Position numbers and translations under genes: made by a program
NCBI GenBank assembly: GCA_964568975.1
Contig: CAZMSO010000011.1
Coordinates: 17,085 to 81,084 of the forward strand
Direction: 5' to 3'
DNA from: CAZADA01 sp964568975
GTDB taxonomy: Bacteria; Pseudomonadota; Alphaproteobacteria; Caulobacterales; Maricaulaceae
DNA: 64,000 nucleotides
In this document: one piece after another, positions 10,232-17,801 of the stretch
Layout: each line of letters begins with the position of its first letter
Numbering within the stretch: the first letter of the stretch is position 1
The notes under the pieces: model-generated
What the model was told of the DNA's origin: nothing
Databases searched by the model: none
Seen by the model: only the letters and a program-made list of their open reading frames with translations

Positions 10232-11929
10232 TTACATATTCGGATAATTGGGCCCGCCGCCCCCCTCCGGCGTCACCCAATTGATGTTCTGATTGGGATC
10301 CTTAATGTCGCATGTTTTGCAATGCACGCAGTTCTGCGCATTAATCACGAAGCGGGGCTGATCGCCGCCATTGGTCACCCATTCATACACGCCGGCTGGG
10401 CAATACCGGGTCGAGGGTCCGGCGAAGACGTCGTGTTCGCTGGCGCGCTGTAGGTCGAAGTCCGCGACATGCAGGTGGGCCGGCTGGTCTTCTTCATGAT
10501 TGGTGAATGACATGGAGAGGTTGGTGAGCTTGTCAAAACTCAACACGCCGTCGGGCTTTGGATACTCGATGGGTTTGTGTTTGCTCGCGGGTTCTGTCGA
10601 CGCGTGATCGGGCTTGCCATGGCTGATGGTGCCAAAGGGCGACCAGCCGCCAAACAGCGTCGTGGCCCACATGTCGATCCCGCCGAGGACCACCCCCAGC
10701 GCCGTGCCGAACCGCGACCACAGCGGCTTCACATTGCGCACGCGCTTCAGCTCTTTGCCGACCCAGCCCGTGCGCACCGCTTCCTCATAGGACGTCAGCA
10801 CATCGTGGCTGCGCCCTTCGCCCAAGGCCGCGACCACCGCCTCGGCCGCGAGCATGCCGCTTTTCATCGCGTTGTGGCTGCCCTTAATGCGCGGCACATT
10901 CACCAGCCCCGCGGAGCACCCCATCAGCACGCCGCCGGGAAAGGCCATGGTCGGGATCGACTGATATCCGCCTTCTGTGATGGCGCGCGCGCCATAAGAC
11001 ACCCGCTCGGCCCCGTCGAAAGTCGGCGCAATCAGCTCATGGTGCTTGAACCGCTGAAACTCATCATAGGGCGACACATAGGGGTTCTTATAATTAAGGT
11101 GGAGGACAAAACCCACGGCGACGTAATTGTCGCCGAAGTGGTAGAGGAATGAGCCCCCGCCTGTGCTGTTGTCGAGGGGCCAACCAAATGTGTGCTGCAC
11201 GAAGCCCGGCTTGAAGTGCTCGTCCTTCACTTTCCAGAGCTCTTTCAAACCGATGCCGAATTTCGGGAAGTCCTTACCAGCGTCCAAGTCATAGCGGGCG
11301 ATTAGGCGCTTGGCGAGGGAGCCGCGCGCGCCTTCGCCAATCAGCGTATAGCGGGCGTGGATCTCCACCCCGGGGGTGAACATCGCGTTGGGCTGGCCGT
11401 CTTTGCCGACGCCCATGTCGCCGACTTGCACGCCGCGCACGGCGCCGGCTTCGTCAAACAACAGCTCCGCCGCCGCAAAGCCCGGCAGGACGTCGACGTC
11501 CAGCGCTTCGGCCTGCTCCGCCAGCCAGCGGCAGACATTGGCCAGGGAGCCGACATAATTGCCCTTATTGTGCATGAACCCGGGCATAGGCAGCCACGAA
11601 ATGTCGATGGCGCCGGCCGGCCCGAGGAACAAGAATTTGTCCGTCGTCACTTGCGTGTCCAAAGGCGCGTCATCGCGCTCGCGCCAATCGGGGATGAGCT
11701 CATCAAACGCGATGGGATCCATCACGACGCCGGAGAGAATGTGGGCGCCGACCTCTGAGCCTTTCTCCAACACGGCCACAGAGATGTCGGCTGAGACGGC
11801 CGCAGCGAGCTGTTTGATGCGGATGGCGGCGCTGAGACCGGCCGGCCCCGCGCCGACGATCACCACATCATACTCCATGGTGTCGCGTTCGATCGGGGGG
11901 GTGTCGCCGTCGTGCGCCGCGTCGGTCAT
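10232..11929 (-). CDS. Electron transfer flavoprotein-ubiquinone oxidoreductase
   Basis: ETF-QO takes electrons from electron-transfer flavoprotein (fed by acyl-CoA and other dehydrogenases) to ubiquinone at the inner membrane. The 565-residue protein has an FAD Rossmann motif VIVGAGPAGLSAAIR at about 23-37, the central flavin and quinone domains, and a C-terminal 4Fe-4S ferredoxin-like segment with CPAG and CVHCKTC. ATG 11929 gives the family length; the open frame continues much further upstream across unrelated sequence. It fits functionally with the acyl-CoA dehydrogenase 14 kb away. It is divergent from the UDG gene. Confidence 0.95.
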   Translation of the reverse strand: MTDAAHDGDTPPIERDTMEYDVVIVGAGPAGLSAAIRIKQLAAAVSADISVAVLEKGSEVGAHILSGVVMDPIAFDELIPDWRERDDAPLDTQVTTDKFLFLGPAGAIDISWLPMPGFMHNKGNYVGSLANVCRWLAEQAEALDVDVLPGFAAAELLFDEAGAVRGVQVGDMGVGKDGQPNAMFTPGVEIHARYTLIGEGARGSLAKRLIARYDLDAGKDFPKFGIGLKELWKVKDEHFKPGFVQHTFGWPLDNSTGGGSFLYHFGDNYVAVGFVLHLNYKNPYVSPYDEFQRFKHHELIAPTFDGAERVSYGARAITEGGYQSIPTMAFPGGVLMGCSAGLVNVPRIKGSHNAMKSGMLAAEAVVAALGEGRSHDVLTSYEEAVRTGWVGKELKRVRNVKPLWSRFGTALGVVLGGIDMWATTLFGGWSPFGTISHGKPDHASTEPASKHKPIEYPKPDGVLSFDKLTNLSMSFTNHEEDQPAHLHVADFDLQRASEHDVFAGPSTRYCPAGVYEWVTNGGDQPRFVINAQNCVHCKTCDIKDPNQNINWVTPEGGGGPNYPNM

Positions 11930-12104
11930 AGGGGAAACCTCGTGTGTCAGACGCTGGCCCGGGCGGCGCGCGTGTCGCCAACCGCGCCCTAGGAATGGAT
12001 CTCTGAGGGATTTAGCATGCATGAGCGACCTGAACAGCGGGTTGGGGCTGTCAGCGGCGCCGCCGCCGGGGACGAAACGTGACGACGCGTGAAAGACGGT
12101 TGTG

Positions 12105-13129
12105 ATGGCCTGCGATGAAGCCGCGGCGGGCGGCGATGAGCGCGCGCGCGCTGCGGAGAGCCTCGCGGCTTGGTGGCGCGAGGCGGGCGTCGACCTGCTC
12201 GCGCCCGAGGCGGCGCGTGNNNNNNNNNNNNNNNNNNNNNNNNNNNNNNNNNNNNNNNNNNNNNNNNNNNNNNNNNNNNNNNNNNNNNNNNNNNNNNNNN
12301 NNNNNNNNNNNNNNNNNNNGGACCCACGACCTCGGGGCCTACGACCTCGGGGCTTACGGCGACGCGTCCCCCCCGGCGCGCCTTCACCGACACCATCACC
12401 AGCCGCAAAGCCGCGGGCGCAGGAGCGGGCGAACGCCGCGGCCCTGACGCAAAAGCCGTCATCGCGGACGTCGACCCGGGCGCCGCCGCCGCGCCGGAGG
12501 CGGCGGCTTTGGCCGATGTCGCGCGGGCGCGCGCGGCCGCGGCGGCATCGCTTGAGGCGTTGCGCGCGACGCTGGAGTCTTTTGACGACCACCCGCTCCA
12601 CGCAGCCGCGCGCACCACCGTGTTCGCCCGCGGCGTGGCGGCGGCGCCCGTGATGATTGTCGGTGAAGCGCCGGGGCGCGAGGAGGACGCCCAAGGCCTG
12701 CCTTTTGTGGGCCGCTCCGGCAAACTGCTTGACGCCATGTTCGCCACGATCGGCCTCAGCGCGGCGCCCACAGGCTCTGAGCGCGGGCTCTACATCACCA
12801 ACATCGTCAACTGGCGTCCCCCCGGAAACCGCAATCCAAGCGCGGATGAAATCGCGTTGTGCGAGCCCTTCATCGCGCGCCACATCGCGCTCGCGCGCCC
12901 GGCGATCCTGGTGCTGGCGGGCGGTGTGGCGGCCCAGACTCTGTTAGACACCCGCCAGGGCATTATGCGCTTGCGCGGGCGCTGGGCGTCGTACACGCCG
13001 CCGGGCGGCGCGGCGATCCCCACGCTGCCCATGCACCATCCGGCGTTCATTCTGCGCCGGCCCATCGCGAAACGCGACGCCTGGGCGGATCTCTTGGCGC
13101 TTGAGGCGCGGCTGGCGGAGCTGGACTGA
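12105..13129 (+). CDS. Uracil-DNA glycosylase, family 4-like (interrupted by assembly gap)
   Basis: The catalytic part follows the gap: GEAPGREEDAQGLPFVGRSGKLLD, NIVNWRPPGNRNP and MHHPAFILRR are the three diagnostic UDG motifs. The N-terminal segment before the gap (ESLAAWWREAGVD) matches the usual start of alphaproteobacterial members but is in a different frame from the catalytic part. The 100-N filler is therefore not the true gap length, not evidence of a frameshift. Between the gap and the core lies a Pro/Thr/Ala-rich linker. Family 4 enzymes normally carry a 4Fe-4S cluster; the usual N-terminal Cys in the FxGCxL segment is replaced here (FDDHPLH), though a Cys in the CEPF motif remains. 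Confidence 0.85.
12220..12319. other. Assembly gap (100 N)
   Basis: A run of exactly 100 N is the conventional filler for a gap of unknown size. It falls inside the UDG gene beside a short tandem repeat, which probably broke the assembly. The reading frame on either side does not match, so the true length is not 100. Confidence 0.97.
12326..12357. repeat. About 15-bp tandem repeat at the edge of the assembly gap
   Basis: The unit CCTACGACCTCGGGG and near copies occur two to three times immediately after the gap, encoding Pro-Thr-Thr-Ser-Gly repeats in the UDG linker. More copies may be hidden in the gap. Confidence 0.75.
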
Positions 13130-13137
13130 TCCGGCGC

Positions 13138-13173
13138 GGCGGCGGGCGGCGGCGGGCGGCGGCGGGCGGCGGC
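13138..13173. repeat. GGCGGCGGGC simple tandem repeat between UDG and the radical SAM gene
   Basis: About three and a half copies of a roughly 11-base GGC-rich unit lie just after the UDG stop codon. It is ordinary GC-rich simple sequence with no visible function. Confidence 0.8.
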
Positions 13174-13203
13174 GCGGTCGGCGCAGCCCCCCTCTCCCCT
13201 CTG

Positions 13204-13218
13204 GAACAAAAAGCAAAC
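13204..13218. promoter_or_regulatory. Possible LexA (SOS) box
   Basis: GAAC-N7-AAAC (GAACAAAAAGCAAAC) differs by one base from GAAC-N7-GAAC, the reverse complement of the alphaproteobacterial LexA motif GTTC-N7-GTTC. It lies just upstream of a -35-like TTGACG in front of a photolyase-like repair-family gene. The match and context are suggestive; LexA binding is inferred. Confidence 0.4.
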
Positions 13219-13223
13219 ATTGC

Positions 13224-13252
13224 TTGACGCCGGCCTGAGGCGGTGCTACGAA
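13224..13252 (+). promoter_or_regulatory. Sigma70-like promoter of the radical SAM gene
   Basis: TTGACG, 17 bases, then TACGAA. The expected transcription start would fall within a base or two of the ATG at 13259, which has no Shine-Dalgarno sequence, so the message may be leaderless. Confidence 0.45.
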
Positions 13253-13258
13253 CAAATT

Positions 13259-14344
13259 ATGAACAACGACGCGCCTCCTCCACTGCGAAACCGCGGCCGC
13301 GGCGCGCGATCGAACCGGGGGTCGCGGTATGAGCCGGTCGACCGGGCGCTGGAGGATGACGGCTGGGGCGGTTTGGAGCCGGCGCCGCCGCTGCGCACGC
13401 ACACGCATCCGCTGACGCCGCGCAGCGTGATCACGTACAACGCCTCGCCGGATCTGGCCTTCGACCGCACCATCAATCCCTATAAGGGCTGCGAACATGG
13501 GTGTGTGTATTGTTACGCCCGGCCCAACCACGCCTATTGGGGCTATTCACCGGGCCTTGATTTCGAAACTCAGATTTTCACAAAGCCGAACGCAGCCGCG
13601 CTCTTGCGGCGGGAATTGGCGAAGCCGCGCTATCGACCCGCGCCGATTGTGGTGGGCGGCGACACAGATCCCTATCAACCGGTGGAACGGGCGATGGGAA
13701 CCACGCGCGCGATCTTGGAAGTGTTGGCTCAGACGCGCCATCCTGTGGCGATCGTCACCAAATCAGCGCTCGTCCTGCGGGATCTGGACCTGTTGGCGCC
13801 CATGGCGCGCGACGGCCTTGCGGCGGTGGCGGTGTCTGTGACGACATTGGACCGGCGCCTCGCGCGCGCGATGGAGCCGCGCGCCGCGACGCCGGCGCGA
13901 CGGCTGGAGACGATTAGGGCGCTGGCGGCTGCTGGCGTGGCGACGCGGATCATGACAGCGCCCATCATCCCGGGGCTCAACGATGCGGAGATGGAGGCGC
14001 TGCTCAGCGCGGGGGCTGAGGCCGGGGCGCGGGAGGCGGGGTATGTGCTGCTGCGCCTGCCATTGGAGATTAAAGACCTGTTTGAGGAGTGGCTGGCGGA
14101 CGCGCGTCCCGACGCCGCGCGGCGGGTGATGAGTTTAGTGCGCCAAACCCGCGACGGAGCGGCTTATGATTCACGCTGGTTCGTGCGTGGGCGCGGCGCT
14201 GGGCCTTATGCGGAGTTGATCGCCCAGCGGTTTCGCGCGGCGACGCGCCGTCTCAGTTTGGATCAGGGGACGCGGGCGTTGCGCACGGATTTGTTCCGCC
14301 CGCCGCGCGGGGATGGGCAAGGCGATTTGTTCGCGCCGCCTTAG
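13259..14344 (+). CDS. PA0069-family radical SAM protein (SplB-like)
   Basis: The 361-residue protein has the radical SAM cluster motif CEHGCVYC (Cys78, Cys82, Cys85) following INPYKG. It also shows the family pattern GGDTDPYQP, VTKSALVLRDLDLL and IPGLND. It groups by motif with COG1533, which includes spore photoproduct lyase, though enzymes of this subfamily in non-sporeformers have no proven substrate; a DNA-lesion role is speculative. The ATG at 13259 is used because the frame upstream is short and lacks family sequence. It has no ribosome-binding site, and a promoter sits at the right distance for a leaderless transcript. It is followed by rnhB and ccrM on the same strand. Confidence 0.88.
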   Translation: MNNDAPPPLRNRGRGARSNRGSRYEPVDRALEDDGWGGLEPAPPLRTHTHPLTPRSVITYNASPDLAFDRTINPYKGCEHGCVYCYARPNHAYWGYSPGLDFETQIFTKPNAAALLRRELAKPRYRPAPIVVGGDTDPYQPVERAMGTTRAILEVLAQTRHPVAIVTKSALVLRDLDLLAPMARDGLAAVAVSVTTLDRRLARAMEPRAATPARRLETIRALAAAGVATRIMTAPIIPGLNDAEMEALLSAGAEAGAREAGYVLLRLPLEIKDLFEEWLADARPDAARRVMSLVRQTRDGAAYDSRWFVRGRGAGPYAELIAQRFRAATRRLSLDQGTRALRTDLFRPPRGDGQGDLFAPP

Positions 14345-14460
14345 ACGATGTTCTAAAACGCTGTTCTGGTGGGCTCGGGTCGACCCCGCGGCGGCGTCGA
14401 TGGTGGCGGGGGCTGGGGGGCTGATCGGCGCCCATAGGGCGACTCAGGCAGGCTGGGCTT

Positions 14461-15090
14461 ATGGTGGATTGGACGCGGGAGCAGGCGGGGCGCGGGCCCT
14501 GCGCCGGGGTCGACGAGGCTGGGCGCGGACCCGCAGCGGGGCCTGTGGTGGCCGCGGCGGTGATTCTCGATCCCGCGACTGCGCCCGAAGGCCTTAATGA
14601 TTCCAAGCGGTTGACCGCGCGGCGGCGCGCACGCTTGTTCGCTGCGCTGATGGAGGATCCCGCGACGCAGATCGGCGTCGGCGTCGCCGAGCCGGAGGAG
14701 ATCGACCGGGTCAATCTGCTTGCGGCCACGCTGAACGCCATGGCGCGCGCGGTCGCGGCCTTGCCTTATCCGCCGGCGCGGGCGTTGGTGGACGGCGATG
14801 TCGCGCCGGCCGCCGCGTGTCCTGTGGAAACCATCATTGGCGGGGACGCCGTGAGCGTCTCCATTGCGGCGGCCTCCATCATCGCCAAAGTCACCCGCGA
14901 CGAGTTGATGCAGGTCGCCCACGCGCGCTGGCCGGCCTATGGCTTTGATCGGCATGTGGGGTATCTGACCGCCGCTCACCGCACCGCTCTGATGCGATTT
15001 GGGCCCGCGCCGATCCACCGGCGGCGATTCGCCCCCGTGCGCCAGGCGCTTGCGGCGAGGGCCGCGACCGACGGCGCGCTTGCGCGCTGA
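14461..15090 (+). CDS. rnhB: Ribonuclease HII
   Basis: RNase HII nicks RNA-DNA hybrids and removes misincorporated ribonucleotides. The 209-residue protein has GVDEAGRGPAAGPV with the catalytic Asp18-Glu19, a further metal-binding Asp111 in LVDGD, and SIIAKVTRDELM, all hallmarks of the type 2 family. Length is normal. It is directly upstream of the CcrM-type methyltransferase, the same pairing seen in Caulobacter, and supports the taxonomic assignment. The 97-base spacer to ccrM probably holds a separate promoter for the cell-cycle methyltransferase. Confidence 0.95.
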   Translation: MVDWTREQAGRGPCAGVDEAGRGPAAGPVVAAAVILDPATAPEGLNDSKRLTARRRARLFAALMEDPATQIGVGVAEPEEIDRVNLLAATLNAMARAVAALPYPPARALVDGDVAPAAACPVETIIGGDAVSVSIAAASIIAKVTRDELMQVAHARWPAYGFDRHVGYLTAAHRTALMRFGPAPIHRRRFAPVRQALAARAATDGALAR

Positions 15091-15099
15091 CCCCGGCGC

Positions 15100-15115
15100 G
15101 TTAACCTTTTCACAA
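15100..15115. promoter_or_regulatory. Degenerate CtrA-like half site upstream of ccrM
   Basis: GTTAACCTTTTCACAA contains an intact TTAACC half site, while the second half (ACAA) is poor against TTAA-N7-TTAA. Caulobacter ccrM is CtrA-activated, so the position is suggestive, but the match is weak. Confidence 0.25.
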
Positions 15116-15187
15116 GCACGGCGCCTGCATCGGGGTGGCGAGCAGCGCGTCGACGGACCTCGGCGCGCCCGCGGGGAACAGCGCGCA

Positions 15188-16387
15188 ATGGCCAGAGACA
15201 TCATTCACGACGACGCAATCCGCCGACGCGGCGATGACGCCGCCGCCGCCGCGGACCGGCGGGACACGCCGGCGCGCGCAGCGCCGCCGCGCGGCCACGC
15301 GTCATCATCCGCTGAGTCGGGCCAGGACCGTATTCTGGAAGGCGATTGCGTGGAGGTGATGAACACCTTGCCCGCCGCGTCAGTGGATTTGGTGTTCGCG
15401 GACCCGCCTTACAATTTGCAATTGGGTGGGGAATTGACGCGTCCGGATCAATCGCGCGTCGACGCCGTCACGCAAGACTGGGATCAGTTCGACGCGTTCG
15501 AAGATTATGACCTGTTCACCCACGCCTGGCTGGAGGCGGCGCGGCGCGTTCTCAAAGATGACGGCGCGATTTGGGTGATCGGCACCTATCACAACATCTA
15601 CCGCGTCGGCGGCATGATGCAGGACAATGGCTTTTGGATCCTCAACGACGTCGTGTGGCGTAAGAGCAATCCGATGCCGAACTTCAAAGGCACGCGCTTT
15701 GCCAATGCACATGAAACTCTGATTTGGGCTTTGAAGCATAAAGAGCAGAAGCGCTACACGTTCAATTACAACGCGATGAAATCGCTCAATGGCGATCTTC
15801 AAATGCGGTCCGATTGGACCTTGCCCATCTGCAATGGCTCTGAGCGTGTGCGCCGTGACGATGGCGCGAAAGCGCACCCGACGCAAAAGCCCGAAGCGCT
15901 GCTGCACCGCGTTTTGCTCGCCTCCACACGGCCCGGGGATGTGGTGTTGGATCCGTTTTTCGGCGTCGGCACGACGGGCGCGGTGGCCAAGCGCCTCGGC
16001 CGGCGGTTCATCGGCATTGAGCGCGAGGCGGAGTACGTCGCGCTCGCGCGCGCGCGCATCGCGGCCGTGAGCCCCGGGGCGGCGGCGGATCTTGCAGTGA
16101 CGCCGTCCAAACGGGAGCAGCCGCGCGTGCCCTTCGGCGTGTTGGTGGAGCGCGGCCTGATCGCGACGGGGGAAACCTTAGTGAGCCCGGACGGCCGTCA
16201 CGCCGCGCGGGTGCGCGCTGACGGCTCGATCGCCACCGCCGACGCCGCCGGCTCCATCCATCAAATCGGCGCCCATGTGCTGCAAGCCAGCGGCTGCAAT
16301 GGCTGGACGTTTTGGCATGTGAAGCGTGACGGGCGGCTGACGCCGATTGACGTGTTTCGCCAACAAATCCGCGCCGAAACGCCTTAG
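15188..16387 (+). CDS. ccrM: CcrM-type adenine-N6 DNA methyltransferase (GANTC)
   Basis: CcrM methylates the adenine in GANTC and couples methylation state to the cell cycle in alphaproteobacteria. The 399-residue protein has the catalytic DPPYNLQL motif (72-79), the SAM-binding DPFFGVGTTG near residue 256, and the C-terminal adenine-methylase-associated domain (GWTFWHVKRDG) typical of CcrM but absent from most restriction methylases. There is no adjacent restriction gene, so it is a solitary methylase. An Ala/Arg-rich extension of about 45 residues precedes the conserved RILEGDC start, making it somewhat longer than Caulobacter CcrM. The ATG at 15188 is preceded by a weak GGGGAA; a start further in is possible. 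Confidence 0.93.
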   Translation: MARDIIHDDAIRRRGDDAAAAADRRDTPARAAPPRGHASSSAESGQDRILEGDCVEVMNTLPAASVDLVFADPPYNLQLGGELTRPDQSRVDAVTQDWDQFDAFEDYDLFTHAWLEAARRVLKDDGAIWVIGTYHNIYRVGGMMQDNGFWILNDVVWRKSNPMPNFKGTRFANAHETLIWALKHKEQKRYTFNYNAMKSLNGDLQMRSDWTLPICNGSERVRRDDGAKAHPTQKPEALLHRVLLASTRPGDVVLDPFFGVGTTGAVAKRLGRRFIGIEREAEYVALARARIAAVSPGAAADLAVTPSKREQPRVPFGVLVERGLIATGETLVSPDGRHAARVRADGSIATADAAGSIHQIGAHVLQASGCNGWTFWHVKRDGRLTPIDVFRQQIRAETP

Positions 16388-16420
16388 TCAGACGCGCGGC
16401 CGCTGCGGCGTCCTTAAGCC

Positions 16421-16456
16421 GCGGCGTCGTGAAACGCGGCGTCGTGAAACGCGGCG
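16421..16456. repeat. 15-bp tandem repeat (about 2.4 copies) downstream of ccrM
   Basis: The unit GCGGCGTCGTGAAAC is repeated twice and followed by GCGGCG. It lies in the 166-base spacer between ccrM and a convergent small gene, where I see no other feature. Confidence 0.85.
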
Positions 16457-16553
16457 GTGAGGCGCGCGAGCGCCATGACGGATGAGGCCTGGGCGGCGGC
16501 GGTGCGCCGTTGGCCGGCGGCCGTGGTCGGTCCAGGCCCCGTCGCGCGCGGCG

Positions 16554-16820
16554 TTAATGCGGTTCGCCGTCGCGCATGGAGAACTCGCCGCGGCGAATGC
16601 GGTCGGGCAAGCTTGAGGCCATATCGGCGACAGGATCTTCGCCGTAAATGTCGACCATATCCGTCACCGCGGCGAAAATCGCGGATGTGGCGATCATTTC
16701 CGGCTGGCAGCCCCGGTTCAGCGCTTCATCCCAGGCGTCCAGCAACAGCTCCAAGGCGAGGGATTTTTGCTCGTCCTCGTCCATCATCTCCAGGGATGAC
16801 ACGGCTTGAGTGGCGGTCAT
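16554..16820 (-). CDS. Small acidic hypothetical protein
   Basis: An 88-residue soluble protein rich in Asp/Glu and Met, predicted mainly helical, with a central helix SLALELLLDAWDEAL and an EMIATSAIFAAVTDMV segment. No signal peptide, membrane segment or known motif is visible. It is the last gene of a long minus-strand series, 54 bases after the TIGR02301-like gene. Codon composition matches the genome and the frame ends cleanly, so it is probably real. I do not recognise the family and assign no function. Confidence 0.65.
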   Translation of the reverse strand: MTATQAVSSLEMMDEDEQKSLALELLLDAWDEALNRGCQPEMIATSAIFAAVTDMVDIYGEDPVADMASSLPDRIRRGEFSMRDGEPH

Positions 16821-16874
16821 AGCGACGTTCCCTCCGGCTCTGGTCCGCGGCGGCCCCCCCGCGCGCGGTCGGTC

Positions 16875-17294
16875 TTACTCAACATACAGACTTCGAATGC
16901 GCATCGCGACGCGCCGGCCCGCGACGGCCAGGCGCTGCTCACTGGCGGCGATGTTCGCGCACGCGCTGTTGCGCCGTTTCTCCGCCGTGAAGCCGCGATT
17001 AAACGCTCGCACGAAGCTTTGGCGACGTTCTCCCGCTTGGGGGGCTTCTAACTCAAGCAGCCGGCTCATGCGATCGCGCCACACCTGGCTCTCGCCCGGC
17101 AAGCACGTAAATTGGAGATAGTGCACGCCGCCCATGATTTCCGCCAATTGCTCCACCTGCGGCGCGGGGCTGATCCGCGGCGCGCTTTGGGCGCACGCCG
17201 CACCCGGCGCGCACACCATCGCGCACGCCGCGGCGGCGACCGCGGGCGCGATGAGCAGATATGTCGCGAGTCGGCCTGTCATGGCGTCACTCAT
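16875..17294 (-). CDS. TIGR02301-like exported protein
   Basis: A 139-residue protein with an N-terminal signal peptide (hydrophobic core to about residue 35, cleavage near ACAQ-SAP). The mature part has the pattern LAEIMGGVHYLQFTC...W+++M..LLE.E....ERR.SFVRAFNRGF, which fits the alphaproteobacterial TIGR02301 family of small periplasmic proteins of unknown function. Two or three Cys in the mature region could form disulfides. In related genomes this family often neighbours a NUDIX gene, as here. Function is unknown. Confidence 0.72.
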   Translation of the reverse strand: MSDAMTGRLATYLLIAPAVAAAACAMVCAPGAACAQSAPRISPAPQVEQLAEIMGGVHYLQFTCLPGESQVWRDRMSRLLELEAPQAGERRQSFVRAFNRGFTAEKRRNSACANIAASEQRLAVAGRRVAMRIRSLYVE

Positions 17295-17351
17295 CCTTCA
17301 TTCCTCAGCACGTTACGGCATATAGACCAGGAGTGTTACGCCACCCCTGCA

Positions 17352-17801
17352 TTAAACGTCGCACGCTGACTCAGCGCGCCGGGCGCGCGCGGCGTGGATC
17401 ACACGTTGCGTGCGGGCGTCCGCGACCAGAGTGAGCGCCGTCTCCCAAGCCACGAACGCGGCCTCAGCGGCGTCATCGCCTGCTTGGGGTTCGCCGGCGA
17501 GCCACACGGCGGCGTATTCGATCACTACGAAGTGATAGCCGTCTTCAGGCTCTGAGTGGATCAAGTCCGCCACATCCACCACCCCGATCAAGCGCGCGTC
17601 GATTTGGGTTTCCTCGCGCAGCTCTCGCGCAGCGGCGGCCGCGGCGGTTTCGCCCCAGTCAATCCGGCCGCCGGGCAGCGACCAGCGCCCAGCGCGCGGG
17701 GGACGGCCCCGCTTCACCAAGAGCACATCGTTATGACGCCAACACACCACGCCGACAGCCGGGATCGGTGCGGCCGGGCGCGCGGCGTCAATGCCCGTCA
17801 T
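17352..17801 (-). CDS. NUDIX hydrolase
   Basis: A 149-residue single-domain NUDIX protein with the box G-x5-E-x7-REL-x-EE (GRIDWGETAAAAAARELREET) and an upstream LPGG. NUDIX enzymes hydrolyse nucleoside diphosphates linked to other groups; this size fits ADP-ribose or nucleotide sanitising members, but the substrate is not determined by the sequence. The final Gly of the box is Gln, which is tolerated in many members. The ATG at 17801 overlaps the end of the patatin gene by 14 bases, implying coupled translation. A longer frame upstream reads through the patatin gene and is discarded. Confidence 0.88.
   Translation of the reverse strand: MTGIDAARPAAPIPAVGVVCWRHNDVLLVKRGRPPRAGRWSLPGGRIDWGETAAAAAARELREETQIDARLIGVVDVADLIHSEPEDGYHFVVIEYAAVWLAGEPQAGDDAAEAAFVAWETALTLVADARTQRVIHAARARRAESACDV

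Noticed and set aside
12105..13129. Frameshift in the UDG gene
   Set aside because: The frame difference is across a gap of unknown length; nothing shows a true frameshift.
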